Assembly (NCBI GenBank): GCA_002410925.1
Contig: DHPR01000026.1
Span: 1-27,248 of the forward strand
DNA length: 27,248 nucleotides
Source of the DNA: UBA5359 sp002410925 [NCBI: bacterium UBP13_UBA5359]
Lineage (GTDB): Bacteria; UBP13; UBA5359
Direction of reading: 5' to 3'
The notes under the pieces were generated by a model. That model was not told the DNA's origin. It saw nothing but the letters and a program-made list of their open reading frames with translations, and ran no database searches. This document shows, piece after piece, positions 17,064 through 24,997 of the stretch. Every line of letters begins with the position of its first letter. The stretch's first letter is position 1. A program made the translations under genes and the position numbers.

Positions 17064-17942
17064 TTAAGCCAACGCTTTTAAGAACTTCCTAACCGAAGAA
17101 AAGCTACCAAACGCCCCAACCAATACACCACCTGCCAGCAGGGCTATGGAGATATGCAACAGTGCCTGCTCATTATAAGCCAGCGGAAAGATAAATGTCA
17201 GCGGCCAGTTTTTAACCAGCCAGGCATAACCTGCCGCTGCAATGCCTACGGCCAGCAAAGAGCCCGCCAGGCCATGGAATATACCTTCCATGATAAACGG
17301 CCAATTAATGAACCAATCGGTAGCACCCACCAACTGCATAATCCTTATCTCCTTACGTCGCGCAAACACTGTCAGCCTGATAGTGTTTGCTATGACGAAA
17401 GCGGTAACCAGGCAGAGAATAATTATAGCCGCCAAGCCGCCTATTTGAACTATACGCCGGATCATATTTAAAGTAGTGATAATATCTTCGCCATAATGTA
17501 TCTCATCTATTGCCGGCTGCCCCTTGATAACGGAGGTAAGCGATGCTACTTTGGAGGTGTCAACCATCTCTATCTCCAGCGAAGCCGGCAGGGGAGCCGT
17601 ATCCACTATCCGCCCCAGATCCGCCTGGCCCGACATATCCTGTTTAAGACGTTCCCGAGCTTTGTCAACGCTGACGTAATCTACCTTGTAAACACCGTCC
17701 AGTCCCTCTATCATACGCTTCAAAGCATCGACTTCAGCAACAGAGGCCTCTGCCTTCAGATAAAGACATACTCTGGTCTTGGACGATACTTCATTTATGG
17801 TGCTTTTCAGATTAAGATTGAAAAGCAGAAAAGCCCCCAGAACCAGCATAGAGACCGTCACTGTTCCTATAGATGCCAGAGTCATCAGGCCGTTGTAGCG
17901 AAGGTTTGACGCCGTTTCAGAGAGAAAATAGCCCAAACGCAT
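17064..17942 (-). CDS. ftsX: Cell division protein FtsX
   Basis: FtsX is the membrane subunit of the FtsEX complex, which uses ATP hydrolysis to drive a periplasmic murein hydrolase through its large extracytoplasmic loop. The 292-residue product has four predicted helices (about 20-43, 166-189, 219-243, 262-281) and a periplasmic domain between the first two. The cytoplasmic loop RRKEIRIMQLVGATDWFI before helix 3 is a family signature. I use ATG 17942, one base after the ftsE stop and seven bases after AGGTGAG. A GTG twelve bases earlier is possible but overlaps the ribosome binding site. Translation is probably coupled to ftsE. Confidence 0.95.
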   Translation of the reverse strand: MRLGYFLSETASNLRYNGLMTLASIGTVTVSMLVLGAFLLFNLNLKSTINEVSSKTRVCLYLKAEASVAEVDALKRMIEGLDGVYKVDYVSVDKARERLKQDMSGQADLGRIVDTAPLPASLEIEMVDTSKVASLTSVIKGQPAIDEIHYGEDIITTLNMIRRIVQIGGLAAIIILCLVTAFVIANTIRLTVFARRKEIRIMQLVGATDWFINWPFIMEGIFHGLAGSLLAVGIAAAGYAWLVKNWPLTFIFPLAYNEQALLHISIALLAGGVLVGAFGSFSSVRKFLKALA

Positions 17943-17943
17943 T

Positions 17944-18630
17944 CTAGAGCTCACCTATATATGCCCCCTTATCTTCATCACGAACCAGGCGCCCATTTTG
18001 CAAGGCTATAACACGCTTTCGCATTCTATCCACTATACTCCTGTCATGAGTAGCCATTATTACGGTAGTCCCTTTGATATTAATGCGAGACAGCAGTTGG
18101 ACAATATCCCAGGAGGTATCCGGATCCAGATTGCCGGTAGGCTCATCCGCAACCAGAATAACAGGATTATTAACTATAGCCCGGGCAATGCAAACACGCT
18201 GCTGCTCTCCAGCCGAGAGCTCGGTGGGAAGTGCGTCGGCCTTATGCAGCAAGCCTACGGAATCCAAAGCTTTGGCCGTCTGGCGTTTTACTTCCGTCCT
18301 GCCGACTCCTATAACATGCAAAGCAAAGGCTACATTATCCCAGGCCGTACGCCTGGTAAGAAGCTTGAAATCCTGAAAGACAACGCCGATACCTCTTCGC
18401 AGATATGGTATCTGCCGGCGGGATATTCCGGTTATCTCTTTTCCGGCTACAATTATCCTGCCGCTGGTGCAGACCTCTTCCCTGTATATAAGCTTTAGAA
18501 TAGTGGATTTTCCACTGCCTGTCGGTCCTACTAAAAAGAGGAAGTCACCCTTTTCGATCTTTAAATCCAGATTCCTCAGAGCGGTCACACCATTGGGGTA
18601 AACAACGGAAACCCCTTGAAATGCTATCAC
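17944..18630 (-). CDS. ftsE: Cell division ATP-binding protein FtsE
   Basis: This is the ABC ATPase of FtsEX. The 228-residue product has Walker A GPTGSGKST at 35-43, a Q-loop glutamine at 86, the signature LSAGEQQRV at 138-146, Walker B with D162 and E163 in LVADEP, and the His switch in MATHD. The start is GTG at 18630, with AGGTGA seven bases upstream. It heads a co-directional block ftsE-ftsX-envC-ctpA-deacetylase with gaps of 1 to about 57 bases, so one transcript is likely. The C-terminal tail (KGAYIGEL) is short, as in typical FtsE. Confidence 0.95.
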   Translation of the reverse strand: MIAFQGVSVVYPNGVTALRNLDLKIEKGDFLFLVGPTGSGKSTILKLIYREEVCTSGRIIVAGKEITGISRRQIPYLRRGIGVVFQDFKLLTRRTAWDNVAFALHVIGVGRTEVKRQTAKALDSVGLLHKADALPTELSAGEQQRVCIARAIVNNPVILVADEPTGNLDPDTSWDIVQLLSRINIKGTTVIMATHDRSIVDRMRKRVIALQNGRLVRDEDKGAYIGEL

Positions 18631-18733
18631 AAGAACATCACCTATCTCGAATGCAACCTTTGGATTTCAGAATGCGGCACAGTCCAGGCCCGTAATTCCG
18701 TCTTCCGAATTCCATAGCTGCATTTAAGCACTT

Positions 18734-18739
18734 ATTATA
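18734..18739 (-). promoter_or_regulatory. Weak candidate -10 box of the ftsE operon
   Basis: In the 167-base gap between the lipoprotein stop and ftsE, TATAAT on the minus strand lies within an AT-rich run about 105 bases before the ftsE start. The position 17 bases upstream (AACTGA) is a poor -35 box. Nothing else in the gap looks like a promoter, and no terminator hairpin with a T-run was seen after the lipoprotein gene. Confidence 0.3.
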
Positions 18740-18797
18740 TATTACGTATCCGACCCTCAGTTTGTTCTCTTATCATTCTGCAATCCGTATTCGCTAT

Positions 18798-18932
18798 TTA
18801 AAACGGCGGTGATGGAGGCGATACGGGAGGTGTTCCTCCTCCGCCACCACAGCCTGTCAGAAAAAGGAAGACGGCCAAAGCCAGAATCACCAGTTGCCAA
18901 CAATTAGAGGTCAGACACTTCCATCTCTTCAC
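18798..18932 (-). CDS. Micro-lipoprotein (44 residues)
   Basis: A GTG at 18932, ten bases after a GAGG site, opens a 44-codon gene that begins 7 bases after the protease stop. The product has a basic N-terminus (MKRWK), a hydrophobic core and the lipobox LFLTGC. A mature part of only about 17 residues follows, made of Gly repeats and a Pro/Ser tail (GGGGG, then PPVSPPSPPF). Signal peptidase II would leave a tiny lipidated peptide. Such Gly/Pro tracts usually form the linker of a larger surface lipoprotein, so this may be a truncated stub. No continuation is seen in the next 150 bases. No known family is recognised. Confidence 0.55.
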   Translation of the reverse strand: MKRWKCLTSNCWQLVILALAVFLFLTGCGGGGGTPPVSPPSPPF

Positions 18933-18939
18933 AGACCGT

Positions 18940-21615
18940 TCACCTCTTCGCTCTATTTGATATACTTCCGGTCGAAACCTGCCGCGGTAACAGAAACCGG
19001 ACCTGCTTTTCATTAGCTTTGTCGTTAACATTACTGCTATCGGATTCAGAAACATCCCTAATTATACCATGCCGCCCATTATCTTCCAAAGAAGCCTTCG
19101 TACCCGCCTCAATACGAAGATGTCGAAGACCGTTAACAGAGGTGATTGTATAATTACTCTCCTGCAACATATTTACACGCCGGCCACTATCACCATCCAC
19201 CAGAAAAAGCTCAGAGGGCTTCTTTCCCCATGAGGAGAGCTCCCAGGAAAGCGTTACCGGCCCGCCGGCTTCAATACCATACAGCATCATCTCCCAGCGC
19301 TGAGAGATACCGGAGATACTCGATCCAAAAGAGAAACGCTCATTGATAGTATTGCCGCCCCTTATATCACTATCCATAAAAACTTTGGCACCGTTATGGC
19401 TGCCGGCGATGCCCAGATAGAGCATATTCTGCAATGCCGGAGGTTTCAAAATCCTGAGCTGGCCGGATATTCCTTCCACACCCAGCCTGACACTGTCGCT
19501 CTGCCCCGGTACTGCAGCCGTAATTTCCAGAGACCAGGATGGATCAACCCTTTGTAAAACATGACGACGCGGCAAAACAACCGGACAAATATTCGTTGCG
19601 GCTGCAATTGCAAAGGATGTAGAGGCTGGAGACGGAAAGATAAGCTCTGCTGATATGTTTGAGTATACCCAGTAACCTGACCAGGGCTGCAAATAGGTGG
19701 TGGATCCACCCGAAGGCGCCACCAGATTATAGCGTCCTCCGGCATAATACCAGCCGTAATTCTCTACCCAGCGAGATGAAGCAGCAGCCGCGATGGTTTT
19801 GGTGACAAAACCCTGTTTTACTAGAAGAGAGCTCCAGGGCAGAATATAATTATATGGCAGTCCAACTTGATTCCAGCCAGGGCTTAGGGGCATTGAATAA
19901 GCTTCTTCAATCAGGTGGCCGGTGGCGGTTATATTCCTGGGAGAAGTCAGCTTGATCCAGTACCCGATACCCGGCTGAATAGATTGAAGAGAAGAGCCCT
20001 CGCTGTAATAAATATAACTGCCGCTGGTCGGATTCCATAAAGCCGCATCCTCCCCCGCCGTTGTATTAAGCATCAAAAGCCGCAGTGTATCTGAATCTGA
20101 TGGCTGATAAGGAAAGGAAATCAGGCTCACGCCGGCCGGAAACTCATGAATCAAAGGAGGATCGATAATCAAAGAGAGCTGCTTGTCAGCTGTCTTTGAA
20201 AGGGCATCCCTGACCCTGACGATGAAGCTGCCGCTGCCGGCCCGGGTTGGGGTACCGGAGATCACACCAGCAGCAGACAATGTTAATCCCAACGGCAGGC
20301 TGCCTGAAAGCAAAGACCAGGTATAAGGCTCGGTTCCACCGAAAGCCGCTAACGTCTGTTCGTAGGCCATGCCCTCTCTTCCTGCCGGCAGAGAGGATGT
20401 AGCTACGGTCAAAGGTACCCCAGGTACGGCCTGCAAAGAGGCAGAGGCATTTATCAATCCGTATCCGGAAGCGATATCCACTCCGGGAGCATCGATATCG
20501 GTAGCGGTCGTTTTCAGAGCGGTTGCTATCTGAGCCGGGGTGAGAGCCGGATTAATCGACATCATCAGCGCTGCCAGACCGGATACATGCGGCGCAGCCA
20601 TGGAGGTACCGGACATTATGTTGTAGCCGCTCAAAAAAGTGCTTTTGATGCTGACGCCGGGAGCCGCCACATCCACATAATCGCCACGAATAGAAAAAAC
20701 CGGCACTATGTTAGCACTGTCGGAGGCTGCCACCGCAATAACCTGCGGATAAGCAGCCGGATAAAACGGTTCATCCGTCTCTCCCTTGGAGATAAGCTTG
20801 TTGCCGGCCGCCGCTACTACAACCACACCGGCATTGTAAGCTCTGTCAACGGCCGCTTGAAGCAGGGAATCCGACGATTTGGTGCCCAGGCTGAGATTAA
20901 TGACATCGGCACCCTGATCTACAGCCAGATCTACAGCTGAAATGATGCTGACGGTACTGCCTTCCCCTTTCTCATCAAGAATCCTTAACGGCATTATCCT
21001 GCATTGCCAGGCCACACCTGCCACTCCCAACGAATTGTTGGTAGCCGCGGCGGCTATACCGGCTACATGCGTACCGTGGCCGTTTTCATCATCAGGCAGA
21101 TTATCGCCATCCACAAAATCATGCCAGGTGGAGGGCGCGGTCAATTTGCTTTGCAAATCGGGATGCGCCAGGGTTACGCCGCTATCAATAACAGCAATGA
21201 CCACGGCAGCGTCACCCCTGGTAATATCCCAGGCGGCCGGCATGCCGATCTTGGTCATATTCCATTGGTCTGCAAAATCAGTATCGTTGGGGATGGCCAA
21301 TGCGCGATAGATGTAATTAGGTTGGGCTATAAGAACATCGGGATTGCTTTCCAGCGAAGATATAGCCTGCTCCACTCTTTCAGTTCCTGGCAGGCGCAGC
21401 TTGAAGATATTTCTCTGTAATAATCTGCTGCTTTTGGCACCCATGCGTTTTATGATTTCATTACGCCTGCTCTCCGTAACTCCATCATGAAAACGTACCA
21501 GCACTTCTCCCTGAACATACTCTCCCTCGGAAAACGCAGTCTGACCGCTACTCGCAACCGTACATAGAAGTAGAAATGACAGTGCAATATAGAGGTGAAG
21601 TCGCTTTATATTCAA
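18940..21615 (-). CDS. Secreted subtilisin-like serine protease (S8) with Ig-like domain
   Basis: The 891-residue exported protease has a signal peptide (about 1-28), an inhibitor-like propeptide (about 32-105), an S8 catalytic domain (about 115-395), a putative-Ig (He_PIG) domain (about 401-484) and a long C-terminal beta-rich region of unknown type. The triad is complete: D144 in AVIDSG, H180 in GHGTHVAG and S338 in SGTSMAAPH, with oxyanion N272. The start is TTG at 21615, six bases after AAGGAG. No LPXTG, autotransporter or type IX sorting signal was seen, so the final location is uncertain. The tiny lipoprotein downstream is the only operon partner. A role in nutrient proteolysis or surface processing is inference. 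Confidence 0.92.
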   Translation of the reverse strand: MNIKRLHLYIALSFLLLCTVASSGQTAFSEGEYVQGEVLVRFHDGVTESRRNEIIKRMGAKSSRLLQRNIFKLRLPGTERVEQAISSLESNPDVLIAQPNYIYRALAIPNDTDFADQWNMTKIGMPAAWDITRGDAAVVIAVIDSGVTLAHPDLQSKLTAPSTWHDFVDGDNLPDDENGHGTHVAGIAAAATNNSLGVAGVAWQCRIMPLRILDEKGEGSTVSIISAVDLAVDQGADVINLSLGTKSSDSLLQAAVDRAYNAGVVVVAAAGNKLISKGETDEPFYPAAYPQVIAVAASDSANIVPVFSIRGDYVDVAAPGVSIKSTFLSGYNIMSGTSMAAPHVSGLAALMMSINPALTPAQIATALKTTATDIDAPGVDIASGYGLINASASLQAVPGVPLTVATSSLPAGREGMAYEQTLAAFGGTEPYTWSLLSGSLPLGLTLSAAGVISGTPTRAGSGSFIVRVRDALSKTADKQLSLIIDPPLIHEFPAGVSLISFPYQPSDSDTLRLLMLNTTAGEDAALWNPTSGSYIYYSEGSSLQSIQPGIGYWIKLTSPRNITATGHLIEEAYSMPLSPGWNQVGLPYNYILPWSSLLVKQGFVTKTIAAAASSRWVENYGWYYAGGRYNLVAPSGGSTTYLQPWSGYWVYSNISAELIFPSPASTSFAIAAATNICPVVLPRRHVLQRVDPSWSLEITAAVPGQSDSVRLGVEGISGQLRILKPPALQNMLYLGIAGSHNGAKVFMDSDIRGGNTINERFSFGSSISGISQRWEMMLYGIEAGGPVTLSWELSSWGKKPSELFLVDGDSGRRVNMLQESNYTITSVNGLRHLRIEAGTKASLEDNGRHGIIRDVSESDSSNVNDKANEKQVRFLLPRQVSTGSISNRAKR

Positions 21616-21705
21616 AACTCTCTCCTTCTCGGTTTAAGATCTGCACCCTCTATCCGAAAACCGTGTGAAAACAGGCTACAAAAGGCTCAAACCGTAACAG
21701 CCCGC

Positions 21706-21734
21706 ATTATAACATACCCCCTATGAGGCAACAA
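21706..21734 (-). promoter_or_regulatory. Sigma-70-like promoter of the protease-lipoprotein operon
   Basis: On the minus strand TTGTTG (21729-21734) and TATAAT (21706-21711) are separated by 17 bases, with TG one base before the -10 box. Transcription would start near 21699 and give a leader of about 85 bases to the TTG start at 21615. This is among the best promoter matches in the window. Confidence 0.65.
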
Positions 21735-21761
21735 CAAACAATCCTTTACACCGGCTTCTAC

Positions 21762-21825
21762 TCTTTCAGAGGTCTGGTATTGGCTTTTAGCGTTCTGAAA
21801 GAATGCCGAATAAAACACCAGCCCC
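21762..21825. repeat. Interlocked double inverted-repeat element, copy B
   Basis: Read on the minus strand this is the homologue of the element at 13521-13585. Arm a is GGGGCTGGTGTT (21825 to 21814), b is TCTTTCAGA (21802 to 21794), a' is AATACCAGACC (21781 to 21771) and b' is TCTGAAAGA (21770 to 21762). Arms b and b' are exact complements; eight bases of a and a' pair with one G-T. Gaps of 11, 12 and 0 bases match the 10, 13 and 0 of copy A. The core ATTCTT...GAACGCTAAA is shared. Its first base overlaps the csaB stop codon. Confidence 0.7.
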
Positions 21826-22907
21826 TACCCTCTTCCAGCAACCGCTTCTCTGACCCCGGCTTCAGCCAGATATCTAAACTCCAAAGCCAGCCTTTCCAGC
21901 CGGGAGACCATTTCTTCCTTCCGCTTCCAGGCCTCCTTCAGAGCTTCAAGCAGAGTATCCTCATCCAGTTCACTCACCATACCGGCCGAGGGAATACCCA
22001 GCTGGCCGGCAATGGCCGTAATCTTAGGATCGTATTCCAGGGCCAGCGATGGTACTGCACCCATAGCAGCAAATACCAGCGAGTGAAAACGCATACCGAC
22101 AAGAAAATCGGCAGCAGAAATAATATTCTTTATATCCGCAGAAGAGACCTCTTCATCCAGTACCTGCCCCATGCCGGCACAACGACAGGCATCCAGGCAG
22201 GCCGCCCTGTCCTGCGATGCCTGAAAGGGCACAAAGAGAAGCCCGCACCCTGAAACAGCGGCAAACCGCCCCAGAGCTCTGCCGGATACAGCCAGATGCC
22301 TGTTATCACCCCAGGGTCTGAGAGATACGGCTATCCAGGGCTTATTACCATTGAGCCCGTTAGCTTCCAGCAGACTTCTTCCTGCCTCCCTGTTTGGTTC
22401 TTTACCGGACAGAGCCAAATCTACCGTCACGCGAATACGATCGGAAGGATAGCCAAGCTCTGTTAACAGCACTGCCGACGCCTTATCCCGCACCACGGCC
22501 TGAGAAATAAAAGGTAGAAGCAAACGGGCCAAAAAACGTGTTGCAGCTCTATTCAGCGGACCTATACTCTGACCCAGTATAATTACCGGTGTGCCGACAA
22601 GACGCGACAAAGCCGCCAACCCCAGATAATACGGAACGCTGGCCGGGCCGGTGACATCCTGCAGCAGTCCGCCACCTCCGCTTATCAACAAATCGGCCTG
22701 CCGCAACGCTGCTATGATCGCCCTCAGATTGTAGCGCGGCACAGCCTCCACCCCATACTGCCGGGCAGTACCGGCTGGATCGAAAGAGAGCACCGTAATG
22801 GCCGTATCAGGCGCCAGCTTGCGAATCGAAATGATCAGAGCGTCGAGTATAGCCTCGTCTCCCGCATTGCCCGCCCCGTAGAAACCCGATACAACAAGAT
22901 GCTTCAT
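21825..22907 (-). CDS. csaB: Polysaccharide pyruvyl transferase CsaB
   Basis: CsaB adds pyruvate ketals to secondary cell-wall polymers, creating the ligand for SLH-domain proteins. The 360-residue product has the GT-B-like pyruvyl transferase fold: the N-terminal loop GFYGAGNAGDEAIL at 8-21, SGGGGLLQD at 76-84, and a C-terminal GMRFHSLVFAAMGAVP segment at 271-286, all typical of the CsaB/WcaK group. ATG 22907 overlaps the stop of the DUF5693-like gene (ATGA), so the two are translationally coupled. In a diderm the pyruvylated polymer would tether SLH-bearing outer-membrane proteins to the wall; no SLH protein is in the window, so that is inference. Confidence 0.9.
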   Translation of the reverse strand: MKHLVVSGFYGAGNAGDEAILDALIISIRKLAPDTAITVLSFDPAGTARQYGVEAVPRYNLRAIIAALRQADLLISGGGGLLQDVTGPASVPYYLGLAALSRLVGTPVIILGQSIGPLNRAATRFLARLLLPFISQAVVRDKASAVLLTELGYPSDRIRVTVDLALSGKEPNREAGRSLLEANGLNGNKPWIAVSLRPWGDNRHLAVSGRALGRFAAVSGCGLLFVPFQASQDRAACLDACRCAGMGQVLDEEVSSADIKNIISAADFLVGMRFHSLVFAAMGAVPSLALEYDPKITAIAGQLGIPSAGMVSELDEDTLLEALKEAWKRKEEMVSRLERLALEFRYLAEAGVREAVAGRG

Positions 22908-24898
22908 CGGCTGTCACGTCCCGGTAAAAGATACACAGCTGTCAGTAGAATAAGCATACCTATAAGGCTGCCAAGCCAGAGACCGTTGAAGCTTCTAAGC
23001 AGTGTCAGGGATAAAGGGGTATGAATATGACAGAAACTGTTGAAGAGAGAGATCTGCCCCACTGCTCCGATAAAGAGCAGCCATGAGCGCATATTATCCC
23101 CGCCCGGAAGAGAGCCCATGCCCAAAGCCAACAGGGATGCAGGGTGGCCTAACAGGAACTCTTTTATCCTGGGACGTGCTATCAGTAGCTTTTCCAAGAG
23201 TGCCCTGGCCTTCAGTTCAAACCCGGAAACAGCTATGCCGCTATCATTTCCGGTACGCATGAGATAAAGCAATCCGGCCATAGCCACCAACCCCAGCAAG
23301 CCTGCCTGCCCCCAAAGCAACGGCCTGTCTGATAATGATTTCCATAGCTGCCGCCGAGAGGATGATATACTCTGTAAATTATTATGCATCAGCAGATAAA
23401 GAGCCATCAAGAGCGGTAGCAGATGAGCCAGCTTAACACCGGCAAACCTATCGATACCCAGCATAAAGCTCCGGTCAGCCATCAATCCCGCCCCTATCAA
23501 AGCCCCAACGATCGTTATCAAAGAAGCTGTCCACAGAGTAGATAATGCTAAACCCGAAAGACTAAACCTTCCTGAATCCTCTTTGCCTTGGCACCTCTGC
23601 GCCTTGGCACTTAAAGAAATCATTCGTCTGTTCATAAAAGTCAGCGCCAGAGAAGGAAAGACCACAGCCGTACTCAGAGCTCCCACTTTGCGGAAAAGCA
23701 TAGGTGCCATCACCGCTACCGGCAGCAGTAAGAGAGCCAGGGCAGCCGCCTGATAGAAACGCAGAGCACTGCCCAAAGATCTTAGCAACAGAGCAAAGGC
23801 TGCCAGAACTCCCAGCGATAATAACCAGGGGATTAGCGTCCGGCTGCCCGGGAAGACCAAGCCGGAGCGCAGCACAGGCAGAGTAGCCGGACGGCCGATA
23901 TTATATCCCATACTCAGCAAACGTTCCTTGACAGCTAACAGATAATCCATATTGCTGGCAAGAGGGTCCAGGCCGGCCTGATTAGGCAGGAAACGCAAAT
24001 AACAGAGCCGGATATTCCTCTCCTGAACAGCACGAGCATAGCGATCCACCGCCTGAGCGGGCGACATTGTCTTCATCTCTTCGGGCGCTATGCTGTGTAC
24101 TCTGATGACCTCCCCCTTCATAAGCCGTGCTAAAGAGGCCTCGCCCTTCTGCCTGGAGAACTCCACCTGGCCGAAGCGCAATTCTTCAGCTCTCAAAGCA
24201 GCTGCAGTCTGAGGCAGAAGCCTGGCATAGCCCATAACCTCTTCACCACCAAAGATAAGGACATTGAATTTATATTCAGCCAAGCCGGCGAAATTCAGGT
24301 CCTCAGCCTGAAGTGAGGGATAATTATAAAAACGCGGAATTATTTCAAACCCTCTTGACAGCAGATAACGGCTCTCATTCGGAAGAATACCTATCCCCAG
24401 AGAAGCTAGGCTCTCCAGCCGGCCCGACAGCCCTGCATAGTAAAGGCGGCCCTCGCATCCCGTGAGCAAAGATGAAGACCACTTGCGCTGCAGAGCAGAT
24501 ACCATCTGATGGTAAAGAGCCTCATCATAAGTACCCAGGAAGAGACGCCCTATCGGATGGCTACCGGCAGCAGCATTTGCAGGCGTGGTCAGAAAAACTC
24601 TCCCATCCTCCATAAGATCGCCAATGGTGGGTTCACTGAGAGCTATAGTGCGCAGATTATGGTGATGCATGAGCTCCAGAGCCTTTTCAAGGCTCCTTTC
24701 ATCTTCACCCAGAGCATCCTTGATAGAGTTCCAATCAACCGCCAATGAAACTATACGGTTATTTTGCTCTGCAGACCACCGTCCTGCCAGAAGCGTAAGC
24801 GCTATAATAAATGACAGTGCTATCATGATGATAGGAAGTATATGCGGCAACTTCGGTTTTTTATCGCCCTTGCTGCCCGGAAAACTATGCTCGTTCAT
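22904..24898 (-). CDS. DUF5693-like polytopic membrane protein
   Basis: The 664-residue protein has one N-terminal membrane helix (about 19-39), a large extracytoplasmic region (about 40-340), then roughly eight or more hydrophobic helices to the C-terminus. I match it to DUF5693, proteins of unknown function that accompany csaB in Firmicutes-like genomes; this rests on architecture and neighbourhood. The extracytoplasmic part looks like a TIM-barrel-type fold but no catalytic motif was identified. ATG 24898 has AGGAG six bases upstream; the frame opens 13 codons earlier without a ribosome binding site. Coupling to csaB suggests a role in making or exporting the pyruvylated polymer. A repeat-encoded insert interrupts it. 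Confidence 0.75.
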   Translation of the reverse strand: MNEHSFPGSKGDKKPKLPHILPIIMIALSFIIALTLLAGRWSAEQNNRIVSLAVDWNSIKDALGEDERSLEKALELMHHHNLRTIALSEPTIGDLMEDGRVFLTTPANAAAGSHPIGRLFLGTYDEALYHQMVSALQRKWSSSLLTGCEGRLYYAGLSGRLESLASLGIGILPNESRYLLSRGFEIIPRFYNYPSLQAEDLNFAGLAEYKFNVLIFGGEEVMGYARLLPQTAAALRAEELRFGQVEFSRQKGEASLARLMKGEVIRVHSIAPEEMKTMSPAQAVDRYARAVQERNIRLCYLRFLPNQAGLDPLASNMDYLLAVKERLLSMGYNIGRPATLPVLRSGLVFPGSRTLIPWLLSLGVLAAFALLLRSLGSALRFYQAAALALLLLPVAVMAPMLFRKVGALSTAVVFPSLALTFMNRRMISLSAKAQRCQGKEDSGRFSLSGLALSTLWTASLITIVGALIGAGLMADRSFMLGIDRFAGVKLAHLLPLLMALYLLMHNNLQSISSSRRQLWKSLSDRPLLWGQAGLLGLVAMAGLLYLMRTGNDSGIAVSGFELKARALLEKLLIARPRIKEFLLGHPASLLALGMGSLPGGDNMRSWLLFIGAVGQISLFNSFCHIHTPLSLTLLRSFNGLWLGSLIGMLILLTAVYLLPGRDSR
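23579..23610. repeat. Two 16-base direct repeats inserted in frame in the DUF5693-like gene
   Basis: On the minus strand GTGCCAAGGCGCAGAG is followed directly by GTGCCAAGGCAAAGAG, identical at 14 of 16 positions. This GCCAAGGCGCAGAGG-type sequence resembles short dispersed repeats commonly found between genes in uncultured bacteria. Here it is translated as SAKAQRCQGKED in a loop between two predicted membrane helices, and the frame is intact. Confidence 0.6.
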
Positions 24899-24948
24899 GT
24901 ACAACTCCTGTATACGATAATACATTGATTTTAGCATTGGGCGGGTAT

Positions 24949-24979
24949 AAAAAAAACCCCCGGTTTCCCGGGGGCTTTT
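24949..24979 (-). terminator. Intrinsic terminator of the first porin gene
   Basis: On the minus strand a GC-only 7-bp stem (CCCCCGG / CCGGGGG, 24957-24974) with a 4-base loop is followed by eight T residues (24949-24956). It starts 18 bases after the stop of the beta-barrel gene at 24998-25843 and insulates it from the DUF5693-like gene. Confidence 0.9.
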
Positions 24980-24997
24980 CAGCTCATCAACTTTTGC

